Source: Planotetraspora mira (lineage in GTDB: Bacteria > Actinomycetota > Actinomycetes > Streptosporangiales > Streptosporangiaceae). From it: 64,000 nucleotides of DNA. Below the pieces are notes generated by a model. It searched no databases and was not told where the DNA came from. It was given only the letters and a program-made list of their open reading frames with translations. The position numbers and the translations under genes are program-made. Within the stretch, counting starts at the first letter, position 1, and every line of letters starts with the position of its first letter. The stretch spans positions 62,001 through 126,000 of the forward strand of contig NZ_BOOO01000036.1 of NCBI RefSeq assembly GCF_016863275.1. The letters are read 5' to 3'. Shown piece by piece: positions 1-8,516 of this stretch.

Positions 1-908
1 GCAAGAGCCGGGAGTGGGCGCATGTGGTCAAGGTGGGCCGTACGCACCTGGAGGACGCGACGCCGCTGACCGTCGGTCAGGAATGGTCGGGGTACGTCGC
101 CCAGATCGATGACGCCACCGAGCATCTGAGGACCACGGCGAAGGGTCTCGACAGGCTGGCGATCGGCGGGACGGCGGTCGGCACCGGGCTGAACGCCCCG
201 CCCGGGTTCGGAGACGAGGTCGCCCGCGAGATCGCCCGGCTGACCAGGCACGGGTTCACCGGCGCACCCAACCGGTTCGCCGCCCAGGCGTCGTGCGACC
301 CGCTCGTCCGGGTCTCCGCGGCGCTGCGCACCCTGGCCGTGTCGCTGTTCAAGTTCGCCAACGACATGCGGTGGCTGGGGTCGGGCCCGCGGACCGGACT
401 GCACGAACTGGACCTGCCGTCCAACGAGCCGGGGTCCTCGATCATGCCCGGCAAGGTCAACCCGACTCAGGCCGAGGCGATGCTGATGGTCGCCGTCCAG
501 GTGATCGGCGACGACGGGGCCGTCTCGATGGCCGGGGCGGAGGGGAACTTCGAGCTCAACGCGTTCCGGCCGGTGATCATCAATAACGTTCTCCACTCGA
601 TCCGGATCTTGTCCGACATGATCGACCATTTCCGGGAGTACCTCGTCGAGGGTGTGCGGTTGAACACATCCAAGCTCGAGTCCGACATCGAGCGCTCGGT
701 CATGATGGTGACCGCGCTGAGCCCGGTCATCGGTTACGACGAGTCCGCGAAGATCGCGCATCGTGCGATCTCCGACGACCTCACGCTGAAGGAGGCGGCG
801 ATGAAGTCGGGCGTCAGCGAGCGACTCTTCGACAAAGTGGTCGATCCTGAGCGCCTCACCCGCCCGGGGGTGGCGGGCGACGGCCGTTCGCACCGTACCG
901 GCAGATGA
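1..908 (+). CDS. fumC: class II fumarate hydratase, C-terminal part
   Basis: This is the 3' part of a gene that begins before the window; the reading frame is open from base 3. Class II fumarases interconvert fumarate and malate in the TCA cycle as cytosolic homotetramers. Visible marks are GRTHLEDATPLTVGQE near the start, which is the family's active-site histidine region, and the superfamily signature GSSIMPGKVNPTQAE at about bases 433-477. The C-terminus carries the usual small helical domain and then a short variable basic tail. About 302 of the roughly 465 family residues are present. Nothing looks broken. The next gene on the same strand starts 133 bases later with its own ribosome binding site. 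Confidence 0.95.
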   Translation, partial: KSREWAHVVKVGRTHLEDATPLTVGQEWSGYVAQIDDATEHLRTTAKGLDRLAIGGTAVGTGLNAPPGFGDEVAREIARLTRHGFTGAPNRFAAQASCDPLVRVSAALRTLAVSLFKFANDMRWLGSGPRTGLHELDLPSNEPGSSIMPGKVNPTQAEAMLMVAVQVIGDDGAVSMAGAEGNFELNAFRPVIINNVLHSIRILSDMIDHFREYLVEGVRLNTSKLESDIERSVMMVTALSPVIGYDESAKIAHRAISDDLTLKEAAMKSGVSERLFDKVVDPERLTRPGVAGDGRSHRTGR

Positions 909-1041
909 CGTCTCCGCGGGCCGTGCCGGCCGGACTTTCCGCCGGTGAGGGACGCCCGCTGACGAAGGAGTGTCAGGTTGGGGGGATCATAGGGTGGACC
1001 CGTCCCCGCAAGCCTGCCCGTCCTCAGAGGAGCCCGACATC

Positions 1042-2742
1042 GTGAACGTGACCGACGAAGCCATGAGCTTCGCGGATCTGGCACTGCGCCCCGAGCTCCT
1101 GCGAGCTCTGGGTGATCTCGGCTACGAGGAGCCGACTCCCATCCAGCGGGAGGCGATTCCGCCCCTCCTCGAAGGCCGCGACCTGCTCGGACAGGCCGCC
1201 ACCGGCACGGGCAAGACGGCGGCGTTCGCCCTGCCCGTGCTGCAGCGCATGTCCGAGAGGGAGTCGGAGTCCGGGCCGGTCGCGTTGATCCTTGTCCCCA
1301 CGCGGGAGCTCGCCGTACAGGTGTCCGAGGCGATGCACCGCTACGGCAAGGACATGGGGGCGCGGGTGCTCCCGATCTACGGCGGGCAGCCGATCGGCCG
1401 CCAGCTGCGGGCGCTGGAGCGCGGCGTCGACGTGGTGGTCGCGACCCCCGGACGTGCTCTCGACCACATCGGCAGGGGCACGCTGTCCATGAGCGGACTC
1501 CGGATGGTCGTGCTCGACGAGGCCGACGAGATGCTCGACATGGGCTTCGCCGACGACATCGAGACGATCCTCCAGGACACCCCGGAGGACCGCCAGACGG
1601 TGCTCTTCTCGGCGACCATGCCGCCCCGCATCGACGGGATGGCGCGCCGGCACCTCACCGACCCCGTCCGGATCAAGATCGAGCACGAGCAGGCCACCAC
1701 GGGGGAGAGCCCGCGGGTACGGCAGAGCGCCTACATCGTGTCCCGGTCGCACAAGCCCGCTGCTCTCGGGCGCGTGCTCGACGTCGAGTCGCCCGCGGCC
1801 GCGATCGTGTTCTGCCGTACGCGTGACGAGGTCGACTCGCTGACCGAGACGCTCAACGGGCGCGGCTATCGCGCCGAAGCCCTGCACGGGGGCATGGGCC
1901 AGGAGCAGCGCGACCGCGTGATGGGACGGCTGCGGACCGGAACCGCCGACCTGCTGGTCGCGACCGACGTGGCGGCCAGAGGTCTCGACATCGAGCAGCT
2001 CACCCACGTCATCAACTACGACGTCCCCTCGGCGCCCGAGTCGTACGTCCACCGGATCGGGCGGGTCGGCCGGGCGGGCAGGGAGGGCGTGGCGATCACG
2101 CTCGCCGAGCCGCGCGAGCACCGCATGCTCAAGACCATCGAGCGGGTCACCCGGAGCCGCATCGAGATCCAGAAAGTGCCGACGATCGCCGATCTGCTGG
2201 CGCGGCGACTCGAGCTGACCCGGGCCGCGATTCACGAGAGCATCCTCGAAGACGACGACCTGGACCGGTTCCGCGTCGTGGTCGAGACCCTCGCCGACGA
2301 GTTCGACGTGATGGAGGTGGCCCTCGCCGCGGTGAAACTCGCCCACGAGTCCACCGGCGCCGCGGCCGACGAGGAGGAGATCCCCGAGATCGCCTTGTCG
2401 CCCACCCGCGGTCGCCGTGACGTAGGCGGGCGTGACGGGGGCGGGCGTGACGGCGGGCCGCGCGATGACCGGCGTGGGCGCGGGGCGTCGAGAGGCGGAA
2501 TGGCCCGCCTGTTCGTCGGCGCCGGGCGCAGCGCGCGGATCCGGCCCCAGGACCTCGTCGGCGCCATCGCCGGCGAGACGAGGGTGAGCGGGCGCGACAT
2601 CGGCGCGATCGAGATCGCCGACAGGTTCTCCCTGGTCGAGGTCCCGGAGGCGGCCGTCGAGGAAGTCATCGACGCCTTGCGGAGGACCACCATCAAGGGC
2701 CGGAAGGTCACCATCCGCCGCGACCGCGACGCCTCCTACTGA
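1042..2742 (+). CDS. DEAD-box ATP-dependent RNA helicase, CsdA/DbpA type
   Basis: A 566-residue RNA helicase that unwinds structured RNA, probably in ribosome assembly or RNA decay. Motifs appear in order: Q motif (EPTPIQRE), Walker A ATGTGKT at about residue 53, PTRELA, TPGR, DEAD at about residue 159, SAT, then ARGLDIEQ and HRIGRVGRAG in the second RecA domain. A Gly/Arg/Asp-rich linker at about residues 455-490 leads to a C-terminal RNA-binding domain of the DbpA type (MARLFVGAGRSARI onward). The frame is open upstream to 970, but GTG 1042 has AGAGGAG nine bases before it and is the better start; ATG 1063 is possible. The gene ends 25 bases before the 53-bp repeat array. Confidence 0.93.
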   Translation: MNVTDEAMSFADLALRPELLRALGDLGYEEPTPIQREAIPPLLEGRDLLGQAATGTGKTAAFALPVLQRMSERESESGPVALILVPTRELAVQVSEAMHRYGKDMGARVLPIYGGQPIGRQLRALERGVDVVVATPGRALDHIGRGTLSMSGLRMVVLDEADEMLDMGFADDIETILQDTPEDRQTVLFSATMPPRIDGMARRHLTDPVRIKIEHEQATTGESPRVRQSAYIVSRSHKPAALGRVLDVESPAAAIVFCRTRDEVDSLTETLNGRGYRAEALHGGMGQEQRDRVMGRLRTGTADLLVATDVAARGLDIEQLTHVINYDVPSAPESYVHRIGRVGRAGREGVAITLAEPREHRMLKTIERVTRSRIEIQKVPTIADLLARRLELTRAAIHESILEDDDLDRFRVVVETLADEFDVMEVALAAVKLAHESTGAAADEEEIPEIALSPTRGRRDVGGRDGGGRDGGPRDDRRGRGASRGGMARLFVGAGRSARIRPQDLVGAIAGETRVSGRDIGAIEIADRFSLVEVPEAAVEEVIDALRRTTIKGRKVTIRRDRDASY

Positions 2743-2767
2743 CCCCCCTCGGGCCACTCCCTTGGGC

Positions 2768-3279
2768 GTGATCATGCACAGGTTCGGGATCTTGCCCCGC
2801 GACCTGCCCAAACCTCCCGCGTGATCATGCACACATTCGGGCGCATGCCGTCCGACCAGCGCAAACACCAGCCGTGATCATGCACGGGTTCGCCCACCTG
2901 CCGTTAGACGAGCGGAAACATCAGGCGTGATCATGCACGGGCTCGCGCATGTGCCGTAGGAGCAGCGGAAACGCGGTCCGTGATCATGCGCACATTCGTG
3001 AGCATGCCGTCCGGCCTGCGCGAACACCATGCGTGATCATGCACCTGGTCGGCGCGTGCATGATCACGGCGAAGAGGGCCGCAGGTCAGTACGGTCATGG
3101 CAGAACTTGTGCATGATCACGATCGAAAAGGCCGCGGGTCGGTGCTGCCTTAACCGAATGTCTGCATGATCACGGCTGGTGTTTTCGCTGGTCGGACGGC
3201 ATGCGCCCGAATGTGCGCATGATCACGCGGGGGGTTTGGGTAGGTCGGGGGGCAAGATCCCGAACCTGTGCATGATCAC
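2768..3279. repeat. 53-bp-period array of GTGATCATGCAC units in two converging orientations
   Basis: This fills the gap between the convergent helicase and DUF305 genes. The core GTGATCATGCAC (or GTGATCATGCGCAC) starts at 2768, 2821, 2874, 2927, 2980 and 3033 on the plus strand, exactly 53 bases apart. The reverse-complement core ends at 3067, 3120, 3173, 3226 and 3279, again exactly 53 apart. The outer two units on each side form an inverted repeat: 2768-2820 against 3227-3279 differ at 3 of 53 positions, and 2821-2873 against 3174-3226 at 2 of 53. Inner units share the core plus a loose TTCG, TGCCG and GCG-AAAC pattern. The period is not a multiple of three and no gene fits. I do not recognise the family. 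Confidence 0.95.
3033..3067. other. perfect 12-bp-stem hairpin at the centre of the array
   Basis: Where the two halves of the array meet, GTGATCATGCAC (3033-3044) faces GTGCATGATCAC (3056-3067) across an 11-base spacer. The result is a perfect 12-bp stem with an 11-base loop. There is no T-run on either side, so it is not a standard intrinsic terminator, although it could still slow transcription arriving from both convergent genes. Confidence 0.9.
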
Positions 3280-3905
3280 GGCTGGAGTTGGCGGAGGCGG
3301 TTTACTTCGGCTGTCTGGGTGACCGAGATGTCTTGGGCCAGTTCCTGCACCATCACGTGGGAGCCCTTCTCCATCTCGTCCGCGGCCATGGTGATGGCGC
3401 CCATGTGGTGGTCGATCATCAACTGCACGAACAGCCGGTCGAAGTCGGTGCCGATCGCCTTGCGCAAGGAGTCCATCTGCTCCGGCGTGGCCATGCCCGG
3501 CATGTCTTGATGTTGTAGCTGATGGTGGTCGGGAAGTCGCTGGCCCTGCTGCTCCAGCCAGCGCGTCATCGCGGAGATCTCCGGCCCCTGGGTGTCGTTG
3601 ATCCGGGCGGCCATGCGTTTGACGCCGTCCGACGCGGCCCGCGTGGGTGCCAGGTCGCTCATGTCGAGGGCCTGGCGGTGGTGGACGACCATGTCCTGCA
3701 TGAACAGGACGTCGGCCGCGTTCGCGGCGGGCGAGGGGACGGCCGTCACGACCTCGGACGGGCCGAGCGTCCTCGCTTCCTCCCCCGGCCGGCCTGGGGC
3801 GATGACCGGTGCGGTGGGTCTGGCCCCCGCGGTCTCGGGGGAGGCGGAGCACCCCGCGAGCATGGCCGTCCCGATGACGATGGCAGTGAGGAGTGCGGCG
3901 CGCAC
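3276..3905 (-). CDS. DUF305 family lipoprotein
   Basis: A 209-residue exported protein. The N-terminus is a lipoprotein signal with lipobox LAGC, cysteine at about residue 19, followed by a Pro/Ala-rich linker. The DUF305 domain shows the paired histidine motifs MVVHHRQALDMS and MIDHHMGAITMA, and a Met/His-rich stretch (DHHQLQHQDMPGM) between them. Family members are often found near metal, especially copper, genes; that function is inference here. GTG 3905 is preceded by AAGGGAGG. Its TGA stop (bases 3278-3276) lies inside the last unit of the 53-bp array, so the array defines the 3' end. It is divergent from the LVIVD protein gene and shares a 181-base promoter region with it. Confidence 0.85.
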   Translation of the reverse strand: MRAALLTAIVIGTAMLAGCSASPETAGARPTAPVIAPGRPGEEARTLGPSEVVTAVPSPAANAADVLFMQDMVVHHRQALDMSDLAPTRAASDGVKRMAARINDTQGPEISAMTRWLEQQGQRLPDHHQLQHQDMPGMATPEQMDSLRKAIGTDFDRLFVQLMIDHHMGAITMAADEMEKGSHVMVQELAQDISVTQTAEVNRLRQLQP

Positions 3906-3932
3906 CCGGCCTCCCTTGATCTCTAGCCGTGC

Positions 3933-3945
3933 TTAGGCACACTAA
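3933..3945. promoter_or_regulatory. TTAG-N5-CTAA inverted repeat in a divergent promoter region
   Basis: The AT-rich space between the DUF305 and LVIVD genes contains TTAG (3933-3936) and CTAA (3942-3945) as a perfect inverted repeat with a 5-base spacer, about 30 bases upstream of the DUF305 start. It recalls half-sites of iron-dependent DtxR/IdeR boxes but does not match the full 19-base consensus. A direct CCGGTA pair follows near 3961-3975. Which regulator binds is not known. Confidence 0.3.
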
Positions 3946-4086
3946 CAAAATATGGAAAATCCGGTAAAGCCGGTATGTTGATCTATTTTCTCGAAGCAGG
4001 CACTATGGCGTACAAATTCCTGTTCGGGTTGCGATCTGGTGATATTTCGCATGCCCGGACGTGTGCGACCAAGGAGGGGTACCTGC

Positions 4087-5487
4087 GTGTTGTCCAACCT
4101 CCGCAGAGGCGGCCGGGTCGGCCGGTTCCTCGTTCTGGTGGGAGCGGCGGCGGCGATCGCGCTGCCGGTGATGCCCGTTCAGGCCGCGGACATCCCGGGA
4201 ACCGACGAGATCGTCATGAGCTCGAACGTCGAGCACGTGACGAACGTCCCCAAGCCGGCCGCCATCGCGGCCACCATCAACACCGACATCGCATTTCAGG
4301 GCAATTATGCCTATGTCGGTAACTATGGCGGTTTCTCCATCTACGACATCAAGAACCCCAAGAAGGCGAAGGCAGTCAGCTCCGTCGTCTGCCCCGGTTC
4401 GCAGATGGACCTTTCGGTCTACGGCGACCTGCTGTTCGCCTCGGTCGACTCCTCACGAAGCGACGACTCCTGCGCCAGCGCCGCGCAGCCCGCGTCCGTG
4501 AAGGAATCGTGGGAGGGCATCCGCATCTTCGACGTCAGCGACAAGACGAACCCGAAGTACATCAAGTCGGTGGAGACGAGCTGCGGTTCGCACACCCACA
4601 CACTGGTGCCGGACAAGAAGCGGAACAACGTCTACCTGTACATCTCCTCCTACAGCCCGTCGGCGAACTTCCCCGACTGCCAGCCGCCGCACGACAAGAT
4701 CTCGATCGTGAAGGTGCCGCTGAAGAACCCGACGTCCGCGTCGGTGGTGGCCACCCCGGTCGTCTTCCCCGACGGCGGCAACGAGACCCAGCCGGGCCTG
4801 CTCGTCCCCACGAGCGGCTGCCACGACATCACGGTCTACGCGGAGAAGGGCATCGCGGCCGGCGCCTGCATGGGCGACGGCGTGCTGTTCGACATCCGCA
4901 ACCCTGAAAAGCCCAGGGTGACCGCCCGCACCACCGACCCGAACTTCGCGTTCTGGCACTCGGCGACGTTCAACAACGAGGGAACCAAGGTCGTCTTCAC
5001 CGACGAGCTCGGCGGCGGCGGCGCGGCCACCTGCAACGAGGCCATCGGCCCGAACCGGGGCGCCGACGCGATCTACGACATCGTGAAGGGCAAGCTCGTC
5101 TTCAAGAGCTACTTCAAGATCCCCCGTTACCAGTCGGACACCGAGAACTGTGTCGCCCACAACGGCTCGCTGATCCCGGTCAAGGGCCGCGACATCATGG
5201 TCCAGGCCTGGTACCAGGGCGGCGCGTCCTTCTGGGACTTCACCGACTCCGCGCACCCGAAGGAGATCGGTTACTTCGAGCGCGGCCCGGCCGCCGAGGG
5301 GTCCGGCGGGTTCTGGTCCGCGTACTACTACAACGGCTACGTCTACGCCAGCGACTTCAACCGCGGCTTCGACGTCATCAAGATCGATGACCGTCGGACC
5401 GATTCGGCGAGCAAGGTTCGCGTCGACCGGCTCAACACGCAGACCCAGGGCTCGTACTCCGAGAGGGGTCACGGTCACGGGCACTAG
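4087..5487 (+). CDS. secreted LVIVD repeat protein
   Basis: A 466-residue protein with a Sec signal peptide: basic start, hydrophobic GRFLVLVGAAAAIALPV and an AxA-like site (VQA-A) near residue 34. The rest is a beta-propeller-like array of LVIVD repeats, seen in segments such as GNYAYVGNYGGFSIYDI, GIRIFDVSDKTNPKY and GASFWDFTDSAHPKEI. It ends in HGHGH, a possible metal-binding tail. GTG 4087 is chosen because AAGGAGG sits nine bases upstream (4071-4077) and it gives a clean signal peptide; the frame is open to 4039. It is divergent from the DUF305 lipoprotein. Joint control and a shared role at the cell surface are inference. The biochemical function of LVIVD proteins is unknown. Confidence 0.85.
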   Translation: MLSNLRRGGRVGRFLVLVGAAAAIALPVMPVQAADIPGTDEIVMSSNVEHVTNVPKPAAIAATINTDIAFQGNYAYVGNYGGFSIYDIKNPKKAKAVSSVVCPGSQMDLSVYGDLLFASVDSSRSDDSCASAAQPASVKESWEGIRIFDVSDKTNPKYIKSVETSCGSHTHTLVPDKKRNNVYLYISSYSPSANFPDCQPPHDKISIVKVPLKNPTSASVVATPVVFPDGGNETQPGLLVPTSGCHDITVYAEKGIAAGACMGDGVLFDIRNPEKPRVTARTTDPNFAFWHSATFNNEGTKVVFTDELGGGGAATCNEAIGPNRGADAIYDIVKGKLVFKSYFKIPRYQSDTENCVAHNGSLIPVKGRDIMVQAWYQGGASFWDFTDSAHPKEIGYFERGPAAEGSGGFWSAYYYNGYVYASDFNRGFDVIKIDDRRTDSASKVRVDRLNTQTQGSYSERGHGHGH

Positions 5488-5512
5488 CAGGCAGGCTCTC
5501 CCGGCCCGCTGA

Positions 5513-8188
5513 TCACTGAGGAACCGGCGAAGGGGCGGTGTCCGAGGCCACGACGGTCTCGGGCGCCGTCCCTTCCTGCTGGGCCCGTCCACGCGCCCGG
5601 TTGCGGCGCAGGAGCCACAGGCCGATCCAGAGCGCGGCGGCGCCGAGCAGGGTGCCCCCGGTGACCGCCAGACCGATCTTCAGGCCCGGCGGAGAGAACG
5701 AGCAGCTCACCCGCGTCGCCTTGCCGTCCAGCGGTACCGCGACCAGCCCGAGGAAGTTCCCGGCGGGCCGGGCCGCGGCGTTCCCGAGCGCGCACGTCCA
5801 GCCCTTGATCGCCGGCATGGCCATGACCGCGGTCCCGGTGCTGCCGGCGGGCAGCGTGGCGCTGACGCCGTGCCCGGAGACCTGGACGCGGGTGGCTCCC
5901 GTGCTCCGGAGATGCTGTACGGCGTCGGCCAGGCGTGCGGTGTCCAGGCAGGCGATGGGGTGGTCCGGCACCGTCCCGCGTTCCATCGGCCGGAGTTTGA
6001 CCTTGACCCGTCCCGTCGCTGGAACCGTGCCCAGCCACTCGATCGGCGCCCTGTTCCGCCCGGCGGAGCCGGTGAGCCCGACCCGGTACCCGCTGTCCAC
6101 GAGCGAGGCGCCGCCCGCGTAGTCGGGGGCGTACAGGTACACCTCCTGACCGGGACCGCAGGTGGCGAGGAGGTTGTACGGATAGGAGCGCGGGGCCGGA
6201 TCGGGAACGGTTTCCAACGGGCCGCTGGTGCCGAGGTCCGTGCCGTCCTTGCGCTGGTAGCGCACCTCGGGGACCGTGTAGACGGAGGCGCCGAGGAGCC
6301 GTTCCTGGTTGAGGAACGGGGACTCGCCGTACCGCGGCGGCGGAGCGTAGTCGGGCCTGACGGTCACCAGCGGAGGGACCTGCCGCCGGGTGAGCGTCAC
6401 GTCGGCCTGGTCCCCGCCGCGTGACTGGGACGCGCCCGTCACCGTCGAGTGGGCCCGCGCGGCGATCGAGAACACGGTGTCGGTCACCGGGTTGTCCAGG
6501 CTCTTGGGTGAGCGGCCCCGGGAGATCCAGCCGAAGCCGAGGTTCCTCAGCATGTCGACGAGGGTGGCCGAGGTCACGCTGCTGTAGTACGCGGAGCCCT
6601 CTCCGCCGATCAGTTGCGGATCGTTGCCGGTTATCCGGGCTTCGCCTGGATCCGTACGGTAGGACGGCCACGCGTCGGCGGAGTCCACGGCCTTGCGCAA
6701 CCGGTCATGCCACGGACCCCACGCGGCGTAGTAGCCGAGAGCCGCCTGGCGCTTGGTGTCGACGTCGGCGACGTTGGCCACGGCCTCGGCCGTCTGCACC
6801 GCCGCCACCAGCACGAGCAGGACGCCGGCCGTGATCCGCCACGTCCGCCGGCCGACCCGCTTGGCCAGCGCGAGCACGCCGTACAGCACGGCCCCTGCGG
6901 CGGCGACGGCCCCGGCCCACTGGAGCATCTCCGGGGTGGTCTTCTCCCAGCCGGAGGCGGCCCAGATCGTGAGACCGAGCAGTGCCGCGCCGCCCGCCAG
7001 TGCGTACGGCCGGGGGGCGCCCCGGGACAACGACGTCCATCCGGCGGCGACGATCAGGCCGCTCAGGACGAAGGCCTCCCGGTAGGTGCTCCCGTTGGGG
7101 GTCGTGTTGGCGTACCAGATCCGGACGGTCGGCTCCCACAACATCGAGGCCGCCACGGCGACGATCGCCACCGACCAGGCCACCCGCGCACGCGCCCGGA
7201 CGGCCGGGTTGAACGGCAGCGTGAGCGCCGCGAAGAGCGCGAAGGTGCCCACGAAGATCGCAGGTGAGTTGAACTCGTAGCTGCCGGGGAGCAGCCGCCC
7301 GAGCGTGGGGGAGACGCCGACGGAGGTGAAGGGCCGGGGACTGACCGGCCAGGCGTCCGCCGCAGCGAGGTAGACCACCAGGACGACGGGCGCGGCCAGC
7401 CCCAGGCCGGCTCCGGCGTACAGCCCGGCGCGCCCGCACCCGCGCAGCCTGGCCCGCAGGGGAGACGCCTCGGTCGTCGCCCGGATGAGGAACACGACGG
7501 CGGCACCGATCAAGGCGAAGCAGGCGGTGTAGAAGCCGGTCGCCACGGCGAACGCCACGCACAGCGGCCCGAGCACGGGCCTGCGCCCGGCCATGGCCCA
7601 TTCCCCGACGATGCACAGCAGGGGGAGCGCGATCAGGCCGTCGAGCCACATGGGGTTGTAGGCGGCGTCGGTGACGGCCCAGCCGCACAGGCCGTAGGCG
7701 GCGCCGAAGACGGCCGCCAGACCGGAGCGGAAGGGGCCGCGGACGGACAGGCCGCGCAGGTACCAGGCCATGGCGGCGGCGCCCGCCGCGATCTTGGCCG
7801 CCGTGATCACGTAGACGGCGAGGTCCACCTGGGCGCGGGGGAACAGCGCGACCAGCAGGGAGAAGGGGCTGGCCAGGTAGTAGAACACGTCGGGGAGGTA
7901 ACTGGAGCCGAACCCGGAGGCCCAGTTGACGATCAGGTCTCCCCGGGCGTGGCCGTGCAGCACGTCCCACCAGTACGCGTAGAAGGGGACGTACTGGTTG
8001 CCGAGGTCGCTGATGCTGCGCGACGCGGGCCCGAAGGGGAAGAACCCGGCGACGGCGTCGCCCACGCAGAGCCCGATGGCCGCCAGCATCGCCGCCATGA
8101 GGGCCGCGCCCGCTCTCCGGCCGACGTGCTTCACCGTGGGAGGCGCGGCCGTGGTCGCGGGCGCGCGCTCGACTTCCTGCGTGGTCAC
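5513..8188 (-). CDS. YfhO family polytopic membrane protein
   Basis: An 891-residue integral membrane protein. The first half holds many hydrophobic segments beginning at about residue 28 (GAALMAAMLAAIGLCVGDAV). The signature YfhO region lies between the first segments: SISDLGNQYVPFYAYWWD and the aspartate-rich loop before GFGSSYLPDVFYYLASP. A large extracytoplasmic domain at about residues 480-840 is followed by one last C-terminal transmembrane segment. YfhO proteins have a GT-C glycosyltransferase-like fold and are linked to envelope polymer glycosylation in Gram-positive bacteria; the substrate here is unknown. GTG 8188 has AGGA eight bases upstream. It converges on the LVIVD gene with only 25 bases between the stops. 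Confidence 0.85.
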   Translation of the reverse strand: MTTQEVERAPATTAAPPTVKHVGRRAGAALMAAMLAAIGLCVGDAVAGFFPFGPASRSISDLGNQYVPFYAYWWDVLHGHARGDLIVNWASGFGSSYLPDVFYYLASPFSLLVALFPRAQVDLAVYVITAAKIAAGAAAMAWYLRGLSVRGPFRSGLAAVFGAAYGLCGWAVTDAAYNPMWLDGLIALPLLCIVGEWAMAGRRPVLGPLCVAFAVATGFYTACFALIGAAVVFLIRATTEASPLRARLRGCGRAGLYAGAGLGLAAPVVLVVYLAAADAWPVSPRPFTSVGVSPTLGRLLPGSYEFNSPAIFVGTFALFAALTLPFNPAVRARARVAWSVAIVAVAASMLWEPTVRIWYANTTPNGSTYREAFVLSGLIVAAGWTSLSRGAPRPYALAGGAALLGLTIWAASGWEKTTPEMLQWAGAVAAAGAVLYGVLALAKRVGRRTWRITAGVLLVLVAAVQTAEAVANVADVDTKRQAALGYYAAWGPWHDRLRKAVDSADAWPSYRTDPGEARITGNDPQLIGGEGSAYYSSVTSATLVDMLRNLGFGWISRGRSPKSLDNPVTDTVFSIAARAHSTVTGASQSRGGDQADVTLTRRQVPPLVTVRPDYAPPPRYGESPFLNQERLLGASVYTVPEVRYQRKDGTDLGTSGPLETVPDPAPRSYPYNLLATCGPGQEVYLYAPDYAGGASLVDSGYRVGLTGSAGRNRAPIEWLGTVPATGRVKVKLRPMERGTVPDHPIACLDTARLADAVQHLRSTGATRVQVSGHGVSATLPAGSTGTAVMAMPAIKGWTCALGNAAARPAGNFLGLVAVPLDGKATRVSCSFSPPGLKIGLAVTGGTLLGAAALWIGLWLLRRNRARGRAQQEGTAPETVVASDTAPSPVPQ

Positions 8189-8288
8189 GGATCCTCATGG
8201 CATGGGTGGGGTTGGCCAGAGGGCACCCTAGCCGATCATGTTGACCCGCAGGTGAACACCGGATTTCTCGCCGGGTGATCCACGAGGA

Positions 8289-8516
8289 TCAGTGGCGGCG
8301 TGTGCCGTTCCGGAACCGGGTCTCGTGATCCCACAGATGGGCGCAGCCGGGGCACTGGACGTGGATGAGGCTCCCCGTGGTGCCGAGGAGGTAGCGCCAG
8401 TGGTCACGGCAGTTGCGCCCGGCTCCGCAGTCCGCGCAGTCCCTGTCGTCGCGGCACTGGGGGCAGGACACCCAGGCCCGGCGGCCCAGGTCGGCGTGCG
8501 GGTCAATCGGCAACAT
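8289..8516 (-). CDS. small zinc-ribbon protein
   Basis: A 75-residue protein of unknown function. Three CxxC-type clusters are visible: CPQC near residue 19, CADC followed by C nearby (CADCGAGRNC), and CPGC near residue 55. Two zinc sites of treble-clef or ribbon type are therefore likely. Its ATG overlaps the end of the upstream gene by 14 bases, which indicates translational coupling, so the two probably act together. Composition matches its neighbours. Confidence 0.6.
   Translation of the reverse strand: MLPIDPHADLGRRAWVSCPQCRDDRDCADCGAGRNCRDHWRYLLGTTGSLIHVQCPGCAHLWDHETRFRNGTRRH

Noticed and set aside
1024-2868. 614-residue minus-strand open frame
   Set aside because: It is the antisense of the helicase gene; the product has no family features and the plus strand carries all DEAD-box motifs.
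2768-3279. CRISPR array
   Set aside because: The core is short, the rest of each unit diverges gradually instead of being repeat plus unique spacer, half the units are inverted, and no cas gene is nearby.
3933-3945. IdeR/DtxR iron box
   Set aside because: Only the outer TTAG and CTAA match; the 19-base consensus is not met, so no regulator is assigned.
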